From assembly GCA_946414315.1 (NCBI GenBank), contig CAMKNZ010000005.1:43326-107325 (forward strand): a stretch of DNA of 64,000 bases, written 5' to 3'. The position numbers were made by a program, and so were the translations under genes. Positions 45,249 to 55,024 of this stretch are shown here, piece by piece. The DNA comes from an uncultured Clostridia bacterium. Lineage in GTDB: Bacteria; Bacillota; Clostridia; Christensenellales; Aristaeellaceae. Every line of letters starts with the position of its first letter. Within the stretch, counting starts at the first letter, position 1. Below the pieces are notes generated by a model that saw nothing but the letters and a program-made list of their open reading frames with translations, did not search any database and was not told where the DNA came from.

Positions 45249-45999
45249 AGGCCTTCTCCGCTCCCAGCTCCGCCCAGGCGGGGCGGAAACCGCAGCGGAA
45301 GCCGTTTTTCAGCGACCGGATGTTGGACCAGGCGGCGCCGTAGAAGGGGACTTTGCCATGTTCAAAGATCTCCCGGGCCAGCCGGTTGGTCAGGGCGGCG
45401 GCGATGCCCTGCCGCCGGTATTCCGGCAGCACGTCGATGCCGATCTGCCACATCTCGTTCCCGTCGGCGGAGCAGCCGGCCAGGCCGATCAGCTTTCCGC
45501 CGTCGTACGCGCCCACGCCCAGCATGTCCAGCTGCTTCCGGTCCGCGCACAGGGCGTTGCCCCAGGCGGGGACATACAGGTCCGTGAAGTCCTCCGGATG
45601 CAGCACCCGGGTTTCATACGCGCAGGACAGGTCCGCGCCGAACACCGCCTCCAGGTCCGGCAGGAAGGCGCTGTGGGCCTTGTAGACCCGCATGCCCGCC
45701 TTTTCGAGGGCTTTGTTCAGCTCGTAGATATAGGGCGTTTCAAAGCAGCGGTAGTGGGCGCTCTGGCTGTTGACGTAGGCGGTAACGTCCGGGATCAGGT
45801 CCTTCCGGCAGGCCGCCACGATGTTGCTGCCGAAGGTGACCAGGCGGCACAGGGGCGGATTCGGCCGGTCCCGCCGGGCGGAGGGGTTCGGCCGGGCTTC
45901 GGTGACCACGTGCTCCGTGCGGAGGAAGTCCTCCGGGCTGCAGGAGCAGTCCGCTGCCGCCTGCGCCAGGGCAATATCGAAAATGTCTTTCTGCGTCAT
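45247..45999 (-). CDS. GNAT family N-acetyltransferase
   Basis: GGKLIGLAGCSADGNEMWQIGIDVLPEYRRQGIAAALTNRLAREIFEHGKVPFYG. Confidence 0.85.
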   Translation of the reverse strand: MTQKDIFDIALAQAAADCSCSPEDFLRTEHVVTEARPNPSARRDRPNPPLCRLVTFGSNIVAACRKDLIPDVTAYVNSQSAHYRCFETPYIYELNKALEKAGMRVYKAHSAFLPDLEAVFGADLSCAYETRVLHPEDFTDLYVPAWGNALCADRKQLDMLGVGAYDGGKLIGLAGCSADGNEMWQIGIDVLPEYRRQGIAAALTNRLAREIFEHGKVPFYGAAWSNIRSLKNGFRCGFRPAWAELGAEKA

Positions 46000-46010
46000 G
46001 GGTGTTCTCC

Positions 46011-46739
46011 TCATTTTTTGATGCCGACGGCCTTCAGGACCGCCCTGTCGGAGGCGCCGGGGAAATGCTTCCGGATCTGTTCCCGGATCCGTTCCAGGGA
46101 GGCGTCCGGTTTCTCGCCGCAGCTGTTGACCGCGTCCCAGCCCCATTTGGTTTCGGGGGTCATCAGCTCCGCCACGTGCCAGCCGTAGGGTTCGCCGAGT
46201 TTGTTCCGCCTCTGGCGGAAGCAGCTCATGAGCAGGAAGCTCTTCATCTGCAGGTCCGTCAGGACGCCCTCGAAGCCCTTCTCCAGGGCGGCGCGCCGCC
46301 GGATCTCGCAGGAGAGGAGGCCCAGGCCTTCCGCGTTTTCATTCAGCTCCAGCACGTCCAGGATCCGTTTGCCGCGGCTGCTGAGCTTTCCGTCCTCATA
46401 CATGCCTTCCCAGTCGTAGCCGTCCCGGCGGTAATTGGCGAAGGCCGGGAACCATTCCCGGGAGATGAAGCCGGCCTTTTTGTCGAAGAACTTGCCGTAG
46501 GCGATATCGGGATGGGGCGCCAGCACCTGCCGCCAGGCCCAGGGGTCCCCGGGCCGGTCTGTCCACCAGTCCCCCGGCGGGGTGCGTTCCTCCACGGAGA
46601 AGCCGGGGATATCCCCGGAAAAGAGCGGCAGGAAACCGACCTGCCGGACCAGTGCCAGCAGGTCATCCGGGGAGTGCAGGCATTCCGGGTCGGTCCGCCT
46701 GCAGCCCTTCATGATCCATTCGCCCGCGATTGTTTCCAT
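46011..46739 (-). CDS. Hypothetical protein, possibly AlkZ-related
   Basis: LVRQVGFLPLFSGDIPGFSVEERT...DPWAWRQVLAPHPDIAYGKFFDKKAGFISREWFPAFANYRRDGYDWE; family recalled, not searched. Confidence 0.6.
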   Translation of the reverse strand: METIAGEWIMKGCRRTDPECLHSPDDLLALVRQVGFLPLFSGDIPGFSVEERTPPGDWWTDRPGDPWAWRQVLAPHPDIAYGKFFDKKAGFISREWFPAFANYRRDGYDWEGMYEDGKLSSRGKRILDVLELNENAEGLGLLSCEIRRRAALEKGFEGVLTDLQMKSFLLMSCFRQRRNKLGEPYGWHVAELMTPETKWGWDAVNSCGEKPDASLERIREQIRKHFPGASDRAVLKAVGIKK

Positions 46740-46761
46740 TCGGGAAGCCTCCTGAAAAGCA

Positions 46762-47268
46762 TCAGTGTACCCGGATCTCCGGGAGCACGGCGTCGATATC
46801 CACGAAGCCGATGTTTTCATCGAACCGGTCCACATAAACCGGAACGGTGTCCGATTTCAACAGTCTGGTCACGTCCGTATACAGGTAGCGGCTGCGGTAG
46901 ACGTGGACCACGCCGCTTCCGTCCGTCCAGGCGGCTTCGAGCATCCGGGGCTGGCCCCGGAACGTGCTCACGTTCTTCTGTACAGCCATGCCGAGGACCT
47001 GCGCGTCCACGCAGTTTCCGCAGCTGTAAGCCCGCCGCAGGAGATACCGGCGGCGCAGTTCGACGAACAGGAAGGCCAGGCCCAGGAGCAGGAAGATCCC
47101 GCCGACGCCGCAGAAGACGGCCCGGAAGATCACCGGTTCCTCAGGGCTGTGCCAGCGGTTGTCCATGCGCTGGCCGACAAACAGCCCGATGGCGGTGAAA
47201 AGGGCGCCCATGGGGGCAAAGATAAACCCGATGATCCCGTAAACGGTCCAGCCGAAATTCTTCTTCAT
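46762..47268 (-). CDS. Hypothetical membrane protein
   Basis: MKKNFGWTVYGIIGFIFAPMGALFTAIGLFVGQR and a second TM segment; SD gaggg. Confidence 0.7.
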   Translation of the reverse strand: MKKNFGWTVYGIIGFIFAPMGALFTAIGLFVGQRMDNRWHSPEEPVIFRAVFCGVGGIFLLLGLAFLFVELRRRYLLRRAYSCGNCVDAQVLGMAVQKNVSTFRGQPRMLEAAWTDGSGVVHVYRSRYLYTDVTRLLKSDTVPVYVDRFDENIGFVDIDAVLPEIRVH

Positions 47269-47348
47269 AAAGTATCCCTCCTTATACAGCATGAGGATAC
47301 CGCGAAGCCTTTCCGGAAAAAAGGGACAGATGCGACGGATAACGCCGC

Positions 47349-47837
47349 TTATTTTTCCCCGTAGAACCGGGCCGGGATGTGGCAGTAGCCGCCCGGGTTC
47401 TTTTCCAGGTATTTCTGGTGGTATTCCTCGGCGCTGTAGAAGTTCTTCAGCTTCTCCACGGCCACGGCCAGCTTCGCGCCGGCCTTTGCCTCCTCCCGGG
47501 AATACACCTTCCGGATTGGGTCAAGCTGGCTCTCGTCCGTGTAGTAGATGCCGGTGCGGTACTGGATGCCCTCGTCGTGCCCCTGTTTGTTCACGCTCAG
47601 GGGATCGATCACCATAAAGTATTTGTCCAGGAGTTCCTCCGGGGAGATCCGGTCTTCGTCGTATTCGATTTTAACCGTCTCCGCATGGCCGCTGTCATGG
47701 CACACGTCCTCATAGCTCGGCGCCTTGTCCGGGCCGTTGGCGTAGCCGACCTCGGTGCTGAGCACCCCGTCAAACTGGTCAAAGTATTTCTGCAGGCCCC
47801 AGAAGCATCCGCCTGCCAGGTAAATCGTCTGCACCAT
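47349..47837 (-). CDS. msrA: Peptide-methionine (S)-S-oxide reductase
   Basis: IYLAGGCFWGLQKYFDQFDGVLSTEVGYANG; HAETVKIEYDEDRIS; AEEYHQKYLEKNPGGYCHI. Confidence 0.96.
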   Translation of the reverse strand: MVQTIYLAGGCFWGLQKYFDQFDGVLSTEVGYANGPDKAPSYEDVCHDSGHAETVKIEYDEDRISPEELLDKYFMVIDPLSVNKQGHDEGIQYRTGIYYTDESQLDPIRKVYSREEAKAGAKLAVAVEKLKNFYSAEEYHQKYLEKNPGGYCHIPARFYGEK

Positions 47838-47838
47838 C

Positions 47839-48390
47839 TCAGTTTCCCTCCGTCATTTCGTCAATGATCCGGACCACCTCGTCCCAGGTGTCCGCCCGGA
47901 CCATGCCGTTCGCTTCCGCGTCGTAGGTCCGGTTGTGGGGCGCGGTGAACAGGATCTTCCGGTACCCGCCGCCTTCCAGGTTGTGGACCCCGTCGTCAAT
48001 CAGCACGTCGCCCCGGATCATCTGCTTGCGGCCGGTGACGATCACCCGGTCCCAGGTGATGAAGGGGAAATACCGGAAGAGCAGGCCCTTCATTTTCTCC
48101 TCCAGGTGCTCGGGTTCCGTGGCCGTGACCACATAGACCTCGTGGCCCTCGTCCATGAAATGTTTCAGGGCTTCCGCCGCGCCGGGCATGGGCTCCACGC
48201 CGCTCCAGAATCCGGGTTCGTAGGTCACGGAGTAGATCTCTTTTTTGTTCAGCCCCGGATAGGGCTCCGACACGTCCCAGCTTGTGATCTGGTCCAGGGT
48301 GATGTCCTGGCCGTATTTCTCGTTCGCCCGGGCCACCCAGCGCTTGAGCAGCTGCTCCATAGTATCGTCCATATCGACTAAAATGGTCAT
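47839..48390 (-). CDS. 5'(3')-deoxyribonucleotidase-like HAD hydrolase
   Basis: MTILVDMDDTMEQLLKRWVARANEKYG; VYVVTATEPEHLEEK; GDVLIDDGVHNLEGGGYRKILFTAPHNR. Confidence 0.85.
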   Translation of the reverse strand: MTILVDMDDTMEQLLKRWVARANEKYGQDITLDQITSWDVSEPYPGLNKKEIYSVTYEPGFWSGVEPMPGAAEALKHFMDEGHEVYVVTATEPEHLEEKMKGLLFRYFPFITWDRVIVTGRKQMIRGDVLIDDGVHNLEGGGYRKILFTAPHNRTYDAEANGMVRADTWDEVVRIIDEMTEGN

Positions 48391-48529
48391 ATATAACCCT
48401 CCGGGTTCGGTTCATCGTTCACGGAGAACATCATATCATGGATGGAAACGGGGAACAATAAGGGAACGATTGTAAAAAAGCGGCGGTTGGGGCATAATAA
48501 GCCCGGAATCTTCGGAAGGAACGGAAAAC

Positions 48530-49294
48530 ATGGAACAGAACCTCATCATCCCGGACGACGGGATCAGCCTCAGCGCGGTGCTGGAAACGCGGGACGGCGC
48601 GGAAGGAAAGCTCCCCCTGGTGATCATCCTCCACGGCTTCGGCAGCGCGAAAAACCGGATCCATACCCTGCAAACCGCGGAGGCTATGCGGGACGCCGGT
48701 TTCGCCACCCTGCGCCTGGACCTTTTCGGCCACGGGGAGTCGGGCGGGGAGTTCCGCAGGCACACGCTGTACAAATGGATCGGGAATACCCTGTCCGCAA
48801 TCAATTATGTACGGGGCCTGGGCTATACGGAGCTGTATCTTTCCGGCCATTCCCAGGGCGGCCTGGTGGCCGCGCTGGCCGGCGCCATGGAACCGGACCG
48901 GATCCGCGGGCTTGTCCTGCGGGCCCCGGCGTTCCTGATCCCCGAAGGCGCGAGGAGCGGCAGCCTCCTGGGCTATACCTTCGACCCGGACCGTATTCCG
49001 GATTCCATCCCGCTGCCCCAGGGCGTGACCCTGGACGGGGACTATATCCGCGTGGCTCAGGCGGTTCACGCCGAAGAGGCCGCGGACCGCTTCAAGGGTC
49101 CGGTCCTGATCCTCCAGGGAAAGGACGACGACGTGGTTCCACCGGAAACGGTCCGTCCCTTTGCCGCCCGGTACGCGGACTGCGAACTGGCGGAGATCGA
49201 AGGCGAGGGGCACCACTTTGACCACAGCCCCGGGGAAATGGCCGGCCGGATCCGGAGCTTTATGGAGAAACAGAAAAAACAGGGGAGAGCATGA
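48530..49294 (+). CDS. Alpha/beta hydrolase
   Basis: PLVIILHGFGSAKNRIH; LDLFGHGESGG; LYLSGHSQGGLVAALAGAM; GEGHHFDH. Confidence 0.9.
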   Translation: MEQNLIIPDDGISLSAVLETRDGAEGKLPLVIILHGFGSAKNRIHTLQTAEAMRDAGFATLRLDLFGHGESGGEFRRHTLYKWIGNTLSAINYVRGLGYTELYLSGHSQGGLVAALAGAMEPDRIRGLVLRAPAFLIPEGARSGSLLGYTFDPDRIPDSIPLPQGVTLDGDYIRVAQAVHAEEAADRFKGPVLILQGKDDDVVPPETVRPFAARYADCELAEIEGEGHHFDHSPGEMAGRIRSFMEKQKKQGRA

Positions 49295-49319
49295 CGCTCT
49301 CCCCTGCTTTGCTTTGGAT

Positions 49320-50795
49320 TTACGCTTCAGGCGCTTCGTCCGCCGCGGGGGTTTCGCCTTCGGGCGCCGCCGTTTCGGGAAGGGCTTTCTTTTCTTCGTC
49401 TTCCGCTTCCTTCGCGGCGCGGCCTACGAGGCCGCCGGTGGTGACGTCCCGGATGGTCTTCGGGATATCCAGGCCAACGGCTTCCTTTACGGCTTCGAAG
49501 GTCTGCAGCATGGTGCCGGCGGTATCCCGGGCCATGGCGGTGGCGCCGCCCTCGCCGAAGAGGATGATCTTTTCGGTCTTGCTCAGGGGTTCGGACACGG
49601 CGCGGGCGATGTCGGGCAGCTTGTCGGTGACCATTTCCATCATGGCGGCCTGGCCGTAGAGCTGCATGGCTTCCGCCTTCAGCCGCATGGCTTCGGCTTC
49701 CGCTTCGCCCTTCATCCGGATGGCTTCGGCTTCCTTTTCCGCAGCATACAGGGCCGCGTCGGCTTCCGCCTGCAGGCGGTATTTCTCCGCGTCCGCCGCG
49801 GCGATGGCGCTGTCCTTGTCGGCCTTCGCCTTTTCACGGATCATGACGTTGAGTTTCTCGCGCTCGATCTCGACTTCCTGCCGCTTCAGCTCCGTCGCCT
49901 TTTCCAGGCGGGTCAGCTCGGCGGCGGCCTTTTCGGTTTCAAAGGTCTTGCGGATGCGCTCCTGCTCGATGCTGTAGGCCATCTCGGCCTTCGCCCGGGC
50001 TTCTTCCGTCTCCTGCATGAAGGAGGCTTTCTGGACCTCCACGTCGCGGTTCTGGCGCGCGATCTCGGCGTCCGCCTGCATTTCGGCGAACTTGGATTCC
50101 TTTTCGGCCTGGGCTTCGGCGATGCGTTTGTCCTGTTCCTTCTCGGCGATGTTCCGGGCCGCCATCGTGTCGATGACGTTGCCGTCCTTGTCGCAGAAGT
50201 TCTGGATGGTCAGGTTGATGATCTCCAGGCCCATGTTGCTCATGTCACACATGGCGGCCTTGATGGATTCCTGGGCGAACTTGTCGCGGTTCTGCACCAG
50301 TTCAGCGATCGTCATCTGGCCGATGATCTCACGCATGTTGCCTTCCAGCACGTCCTTGGCCAGGGCTTTGATCTGCTCGGGATTGTAATGGAGCAGCTGC
50401 TCGGCGGCCGTGGCGATGGACAGGTCGTCTGATCCGATCTTGATGTTCGCCACCGCGTCCACGATGACGGAGATATACTCCTTGGTGGGTACGGGCTGGG
50501 CCGTGCGGATGTCCACCTGGGTCAGGCACATGTCCAGTTCGTCAACCCGCTGCAGGGCGGGGACATAGAAAGTCGCGCCGCCGCGGACGATCCGGTAGCC
50601 GAATTTCTTCGTGGCAACCGTTCCGTCGGGATTGCGGACCTTGTAGTTGCGCCGGATCAGGCCGGAGATGATCAGGGCTCTGTCCGGCGGGGCGATCCTG
50701 TAGCGCGGCAGGAACTTCAGCAGAAGCACCAGGGCCGCGATACCGATCAGGATCCAGTACCAGCCGGTCTGGAGAAAAGAGAGGATGTTTTCCAT
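49320..50795 (-). CDS. Flotillin/SPFH domain protein
   Basis: APPDRALIISGLIRRNYKVRNPDGTVATKKFGYRIVRGGATFYVPALQRVDELDMCLTQVDI; long charged Ala/Glu coiled coil. Confidence 0.93.
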   Translation of the reverse strand: MENILSFLQTGWYWILIGIAALVLLLKFLPRYRIAPPDRALIISGLIRRNYKVRNPDGTVATKKFGYRIVRGGATFYVPALQRVDELDMCLTQVDIRTAQPVPTKEYISVIVDAVANIKIGSDDLSIATAAEQLLHYNPEQIKALAKDVLEGNMREIIGQMTIAELVQNRDKFAQESIKAAMCDMSNMGLEIINLTIQNFCDKDGNVIDTMAARNIAEKEQDKRIAEAQAEKESKFAEMQADAEIARQNRDVEVQKASFMQETEEARAKAEMAYSIEQERIRKTFETEKAAAELTRLEKATELKRQEVEIEREKLNVMIREKAKADKDSAIAAADAEKYRLQAEADAALYAAEKEAEAIRMKGEAEAEAMRLKAEAMQLYGQAAMMEMVTDKLPDIARAVSEPLSKTEKIILFGEGGATAMARDTAGTMLQTFEAVKEAVGLDIPKTIRDVTTGGLVGRAAKEAEDEEKKALPETAAPEGETPAADEAPEA

Positions 50796-50946
50796 TGGTG
50801 ACGCTCCTTTCTTAAGAGTCTGTCGTTCATGTTTCAGCAGAAACGCTTTTCTGCTTCGGAAAGAGCATACAGAAAAAACGTCCGGGGATAAACGATATCC
50901 TCGGACGAATAAATATCCTTATTTTTCCGCCTGGGCGGAAAAACCG

Positions 50947-52290
50947 TTATTCCGCTTCTTCCGGCGCTTCGGGCGCTTCCTCCTCCGTGCCGTCCCAGAT
51001 CAGTTCCAGCACCGTATAGCGTTTGGTCCAGGTCAGCGTGACGGATACGTGGCCCCGTTTCCAGGCATAGTCCCGGTCCCCGACCTTCTGGCCCTCGTCC
51101 AGGCTGTAGATGCTCCGGGCGGCCTGCATAATGCTGTCAAAGGAGATCTCCGGGTGGAAATACAGGTCCCCGCGGAACAGACCGTTGCGCACTTCCCACA
51201 GCCGGTCGCCGGCCGTGTAGGTATAGTTCGTCGCCGCGCTGTAGGCCCAGAGGTTGCCGAAGAGGATTTCTCCATCGACCATGGCGCGGAGGTAGTCGTT
51301 GCGCTGGCTGAGCATCTTCAGGCCCGTGCCCCGTGCCTGCAGGGATTCGTTGACCGACGGATAAGCGGTGCCCCAGGGGATGTTCAGGAAAGTGATCGGC
51401 TCCGGTTCCCCGTCCGCCTTCAGCCGGGCGGCTTCGCCCATGGCGCCCTGGGAGACGAAGACCGAATAGTTTTCGCTCCTGATGGCCTTTTTCTTTTCGA
51501 TGAATTCGATCCGGATAATGTCGGAGCCGGGCTTCAGCGGCCGGATCACCATGTCTTCCGGGGAGGAAACGCAGTGGTTGTCTGTGCGGAAACGCCGCTG
51601 GGTAGCCTTGGTTTCCTTCTTGCCGTCTTTCACGACGGTGATGTTCACCGAACCCTCTTCCGTCTCAAACTCCACGTCCACGTCGCCGGGCTCGTTGATG
51701 ATGATGTCGTGCGCCTTGACCGCGATGCTGAATATACCCCGGGCTTTGGAGCCGTCCGTCGCCATGCAGGTGACGGTGCAGTTGCCCGGAGCGTGGGCGG
51801 AAACGACGCCGTTCTGGTCCACCGTGGCCACCCGCTCGTTGCTGCTGGTCCAGGTGAGCGCCTTGTTGTCCGCGTCCTCCGGCTCCACCGTATAGAAAAG
51901 GGACCAGGTCGTAGCCGGGGGCAGCACCACCCGGTTGACCACCGGAACGATCCGCCGCACGAGGCTGGTCACGTGAACCTGCAGGGAAGCGGATACGCCG
52001 CTGCCGTCCATGGCCGAAACAGTGATCGTCGCCGTGCCGCTGCCCACGCCGGTGATCCGGCCTGCGTTGACCGTGGCGACGCTTTCGTCCGAAGAGGACC
52101 AGGCCAGGTTCCTGTTGCTGGCGTTGGACGGGGCGATCGTCGCCCGGACGCCGGTGTTTTTCTGTACCTGCAGTTCCAGCTCAGCTACGTTCAGGGTGAT
52201 CGACTCCACCGGCACCGGGTCCGCCGCCAGGGCGGAGACGGAAAGGCAGAGGATTACTGCTGTCAGGAGAAGACATAGGATGCGTTTCAT
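50947..52290 (-). CDS. Secreted Ig-like (BIG2) domain protein
   Basis: Signal peptide MKRILCLLLTAVILCLSVSALA; NRNLAWSSSDESVATVNAGRITGVGSGTATITVSA repeats. Confidence 0.85.
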   Translation of the reverse strand: MKRILCLLLTAVILCLSVSALAADPVPVESITLNVAELELQVQKNTGVRATIAPSNASNRNLAWSSSDESVATVNAGRITGVGSGTATITVSAMDGSGVSASLQVHVTSLVRRIVPVVNRVVLPPATTWSLFYTVEPEDADNKALTWTSSNERVATVDQNGVVSAHAPGNCTVTCMATDGSKARGIFSIAVKAHDIIINEPGDVDVEFETEEGSVNITVVKDGKKETKATQRRFRTDNHCVSSPEDMVIRPLKPGSDIIRIEFIEKKKAIRSENYSVFVSQGAMGEAARLKADGEPEPITFLNIPWGTAYPSVNESLQARGTGLKMLSQRNDYLRAMVDGEILFGNLWAYSAATNYTYTAGDRLWEVRNGLFRGDLYFHPEISFDSIMQAARSIYSLDEGQKVGDRDYAWKRGHVSVTLTWTKRYTVLELIWDGTEEEAPEAPEEAE

Positions 52291-52473
52291 ATCGTCAACC
52301 TCCGGGATGAGGATCCAAAGCGGTTTTGTCCGTGTATCCAAAGCATACCACAAAGCCGGGGATCAGTCCATAAAAAAACCGGAGAAAGCCGATTGAAGAA
52401 CATCGCCGGATATGCTAGAATATGGCATCCGGAAATTACAATCTAAGAGGAATATCAAAGGAGAACACTGCAT

Positions 52474-55020
52474 ATGAAACGGATCGGGATCCTGCTTTTG
52501 GTTATACTGGCTGCGCTGGTCCTGCTGTGCGCAGGCGCGCTGGCGGAAGATAAGGAAGTCGCTTCCTTCGGAGAGTTCACCGGCGGTGAGACAGTGAACG
52601 CGGAGCTGCGCGAAGACTGGCGTGATCCGTTCATCTTCTTCAGCCGGCTGTTTTACGTGCCTTCCACTGTGCCGGAATATCTGTATTCGGATGACTCGCT
52701 GGAGGTTATTCAGCTCTGCCCCCCGGAAGCGAGGAATGATACCCGGACGCCGGACCGCGGATTGCTGGAATTCATCTCCGGGGATGAGTTCCTTCGGGAC
52801 GCCGTGCATTTCAAGGTTCCTGACAGCGAGTGGGACCAGCATATCTACCTGGAGACGTCTCTGAACGACAGCATGAAACCGGGCGAGGCGGTCTACCGCC
52901 TGAAACTGGGGGCCGGCGACCTGTATTATGAGTCGGAGGTCACCTTCCGGCTGATTTCCTGGGAGGAATATCCGCTCTTTACCCTTCGGTATCCCGACGG
53001 CAGCGGCGTCGCCGAAAAGGGCGAAGGGGATGTGCTGATGGACAGCTTCGGGAACGTGTCGGAAGCTGAGCGGTCCTCCCGGAACAACACCCATCTCTAT
53101 TCCTGCGACCAGATCGCGGGTATGGTGGTCCGGGACAACTGGTCGGAACTGTCTGCACAGCTGCTGACGGAAGAGCAGCGCCGGACGGTCAGCGAGTATC
53201 TGAGCTCAAACGAGTATGGTATGTACAGCGCCTGGTTCACCGATAAGACCGGAAAAGAATGGTATCCCCAGGAGAACCTGTGGCAGGGCTGGCTCTATAA
53301 TCCTAATCCGTACAGCAATGCGATGAGCCAGGCGTTCCAGTTCCGGGACTACGGGGAATACAGGGTGACCCTGTTTTCCAACCTGAGCAATGTCCAGTTC
53401 AGGGACGAGCGCGTGATCCGGGTACTGCCCTACAGGGTTGCGGGCCCCGGTTTCCTGCTGCCCGGCGGCTCGGGAACCTTTACGGCCGTGGACGAAAAAC
53501 CGGAAGAGGGAAGGACCTTTACCCTCAGCGCGGAAGGCGAAGGGTTCACCTTTGACGCGGAAACGGGAACGCTGACCGCGGCGGAGGATACGCCGGTGGG
53601 CGCTGTCTATACGGTGACTGCCGTTCCCTCCGACGGCGGCCCCGCGGTGATACTGACGGGCAAAACGGCGACAGGGATCATCACGGGCGAGGCGTTTTCG
53701 CCCATGGAATTGCTGGAAGGCTTCAGCGTCCCGGTGCCGGAGATCGGCGAAAAGTATCAGGACCAGGACAATCAAAATTCGGATTCCAGGCAGTACGCCT
53801 TCTTTACCAGGGATGAAACAGCACCTTCTTCAATCTGGGTCGACTATACCGTTTATTCGCCCCTGGACGAATTCACAGAAGACGCGGATACTGCGCGGAA
53901 GATGTATACGAACTACGACGGGTATGAAGACTATGAGAGCGAGGAGATCCTGCTGGACGGGCATCCGGCCCTGGCCCAGGTGTTCAAGGTGGATGGCCAG
54001 TCAGGCGCGTATTCCATGGGTACGCTCCTGTATGCCCGGAACAACCGGATCCTGCAGGCCCGCGTTTTCTCCGAACCGCAGAACGGTACCCCCTGGGAAG
54101 ACCTGCCCAGGGTCACCCTGGCCGACCTGCGGAAGATTGTGGAAGGGATCGTATATGACCCGGCCCAGGCGTCCTTCACGGTTGCGGACGGAGAGATCAG
54201 CCTGACCGCAAAGGAAGGCACCGACGTGCTGACGGCCGGCAAAAAGCTGACGCTGCTGGCGGCCTTCGCCAATCCGGACAAGGTCAATAAGAAAGCGAAG
54301 AACGATACCGTCACCTGGAGCGTGACCGACCCGGCCGCCGGCGCGGCGCCCGAGGGCGTCACCGTCGACGCCAGGGGCGTCGTGACCGCCGGAAAGCAGA
54401 TCGATCAGGTCCTGAAGGTGGAAGTGAAGGCGGAATCCACGGTCTTCCATACCTCGGCCGTCTTCCCGGTCACGGTGATCCCGGCGGTGAAAAAGCTGGC
54501 CGTGGAGCCGGCGGAGATCTTCTTCTATACCGGCACGGAGGCTTCGGAGACCGTGAAAGCAGTCCTGGATCCGGACACGGTCCCGCCCCTGGGCATCACC
54601 TGGACCGCCGCGAAGGAAGGCATCGTGGAGATCACGCCCGACGCGGAAAACGGCACGGCGGTGATCAGGCCGCTGGCCGCGGGCAAGGCGCAGATCGCGG
54701 TGAAGGAGCCGGGCGGAAAGAACGCGAAGCTCACCGTGAACGTCGTGGCGCCGGTGGAGGACATGACGCTGGAAGCAAAAGGAAAGCCCGTCCCGGGCGG
54801 CACCGTCACCGTGAAGGAGACGCTGGTCCCGAAACAGGCGGGCAACAAAAACGTGGAATGGACCCTGGACGTGGGCGAGGATATCGCCACCGTGGCCAAG
54901 GGCAAGGTAAAGATCGCGAAGACCGCTCCGGCCGGCACGGTGATCACCGTCACCTGCACCGCCCTGGGCGCCCCGGAACCCGTGGTCCGCACGGTTCAGA
55001 TCGAAGTCGCGGAGAAATAA
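52474..55020 (+). CDS. Large secreted protein with C-terminal BIG2-like repeats
   Basis: Signal peptide; VKKLAVEPAEIFFYTGTEASETVKAVLDPDTVPPLGITWTAAKEGIVEITP... repeats. Confidence 0.8.
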   Translation: MKRIGILLLVILAALVLLCAGALAEDKEVASFGEFTGGETVNAELREDWRDPFIFFSRLFYVPSTVPEYLYSDDSLEVIQLCPPEARNDTRTPDRGLLEFISGDEFLRDAVHFKVPDSEWDQHIYLETSLNDSMKPGEAVYRLKLGAGDLYYESEVTFRLISWEEYPLFTLRYPDGSGVAEKGEGDVLMDSFGNVSEAERSSRNNTHLYSCDQIAGMVVRDNWSELSAQLLTEEQRRTVSEYLSSNEYGMYSAWFTDKTGKEWYPQENLWQGWLYNPNPYSNAMSQAFQFRDYGEYRVTLFSNLSNVQFRDERVIRVLPYRVAGPGFLLPGGSGTFTAVDEKPEEGRTFTLSAEGEGFTFDAETGTLTAAEDTPVGAVYTVTAVPSDGGPAVILTGKTATGIITGEAFSPMELLEGFSVPVPEIGEKYQDQDNQNSDSRQYAFFTRDETAPSSIWVDYTVYSPLDEFTEDADTARKMYTNYDGYEDYESEEILLDGHPALAQVFKVDGQSGAYSMGTLLYARNNRILQARVFSEPQNGTPWEDLPRVTLADLRKIVEGIVYDPAQASFTVADGEISLTAKEGTDVLTAGKKLTLLAAFANPDKVNKKAKNDTVTWSVTDPAAGAAPEGVTVDARGVVTAGKQIDQVLKVEVKAESTVFHTSAVFPVTVIPAVKKLAVEPAEIFFYTGTEASETVKAVLDPDTVPPLGITWTAAKEGIVEITPDAENGTAVIRPLAAGKAQIAVKEPGGKNAKLTVNVVAPVEDMTLEAKGKPVPGGTVTVKETLVPKQAGNKNVEWTLDVGEDIATVAKGKVKIAKTAPAGTVITVTCTALGAPEPVVRTVQIEVAEK

Positions 55021-55024
55021 AACG

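Noticed and set aside
47290-47335. Possible fourth copy of the 50-bp element upstream of 46762-47268
   Set aside because: Shares only a T6 tract and a CCGG; no alignable GATGC...CATCATCC box.
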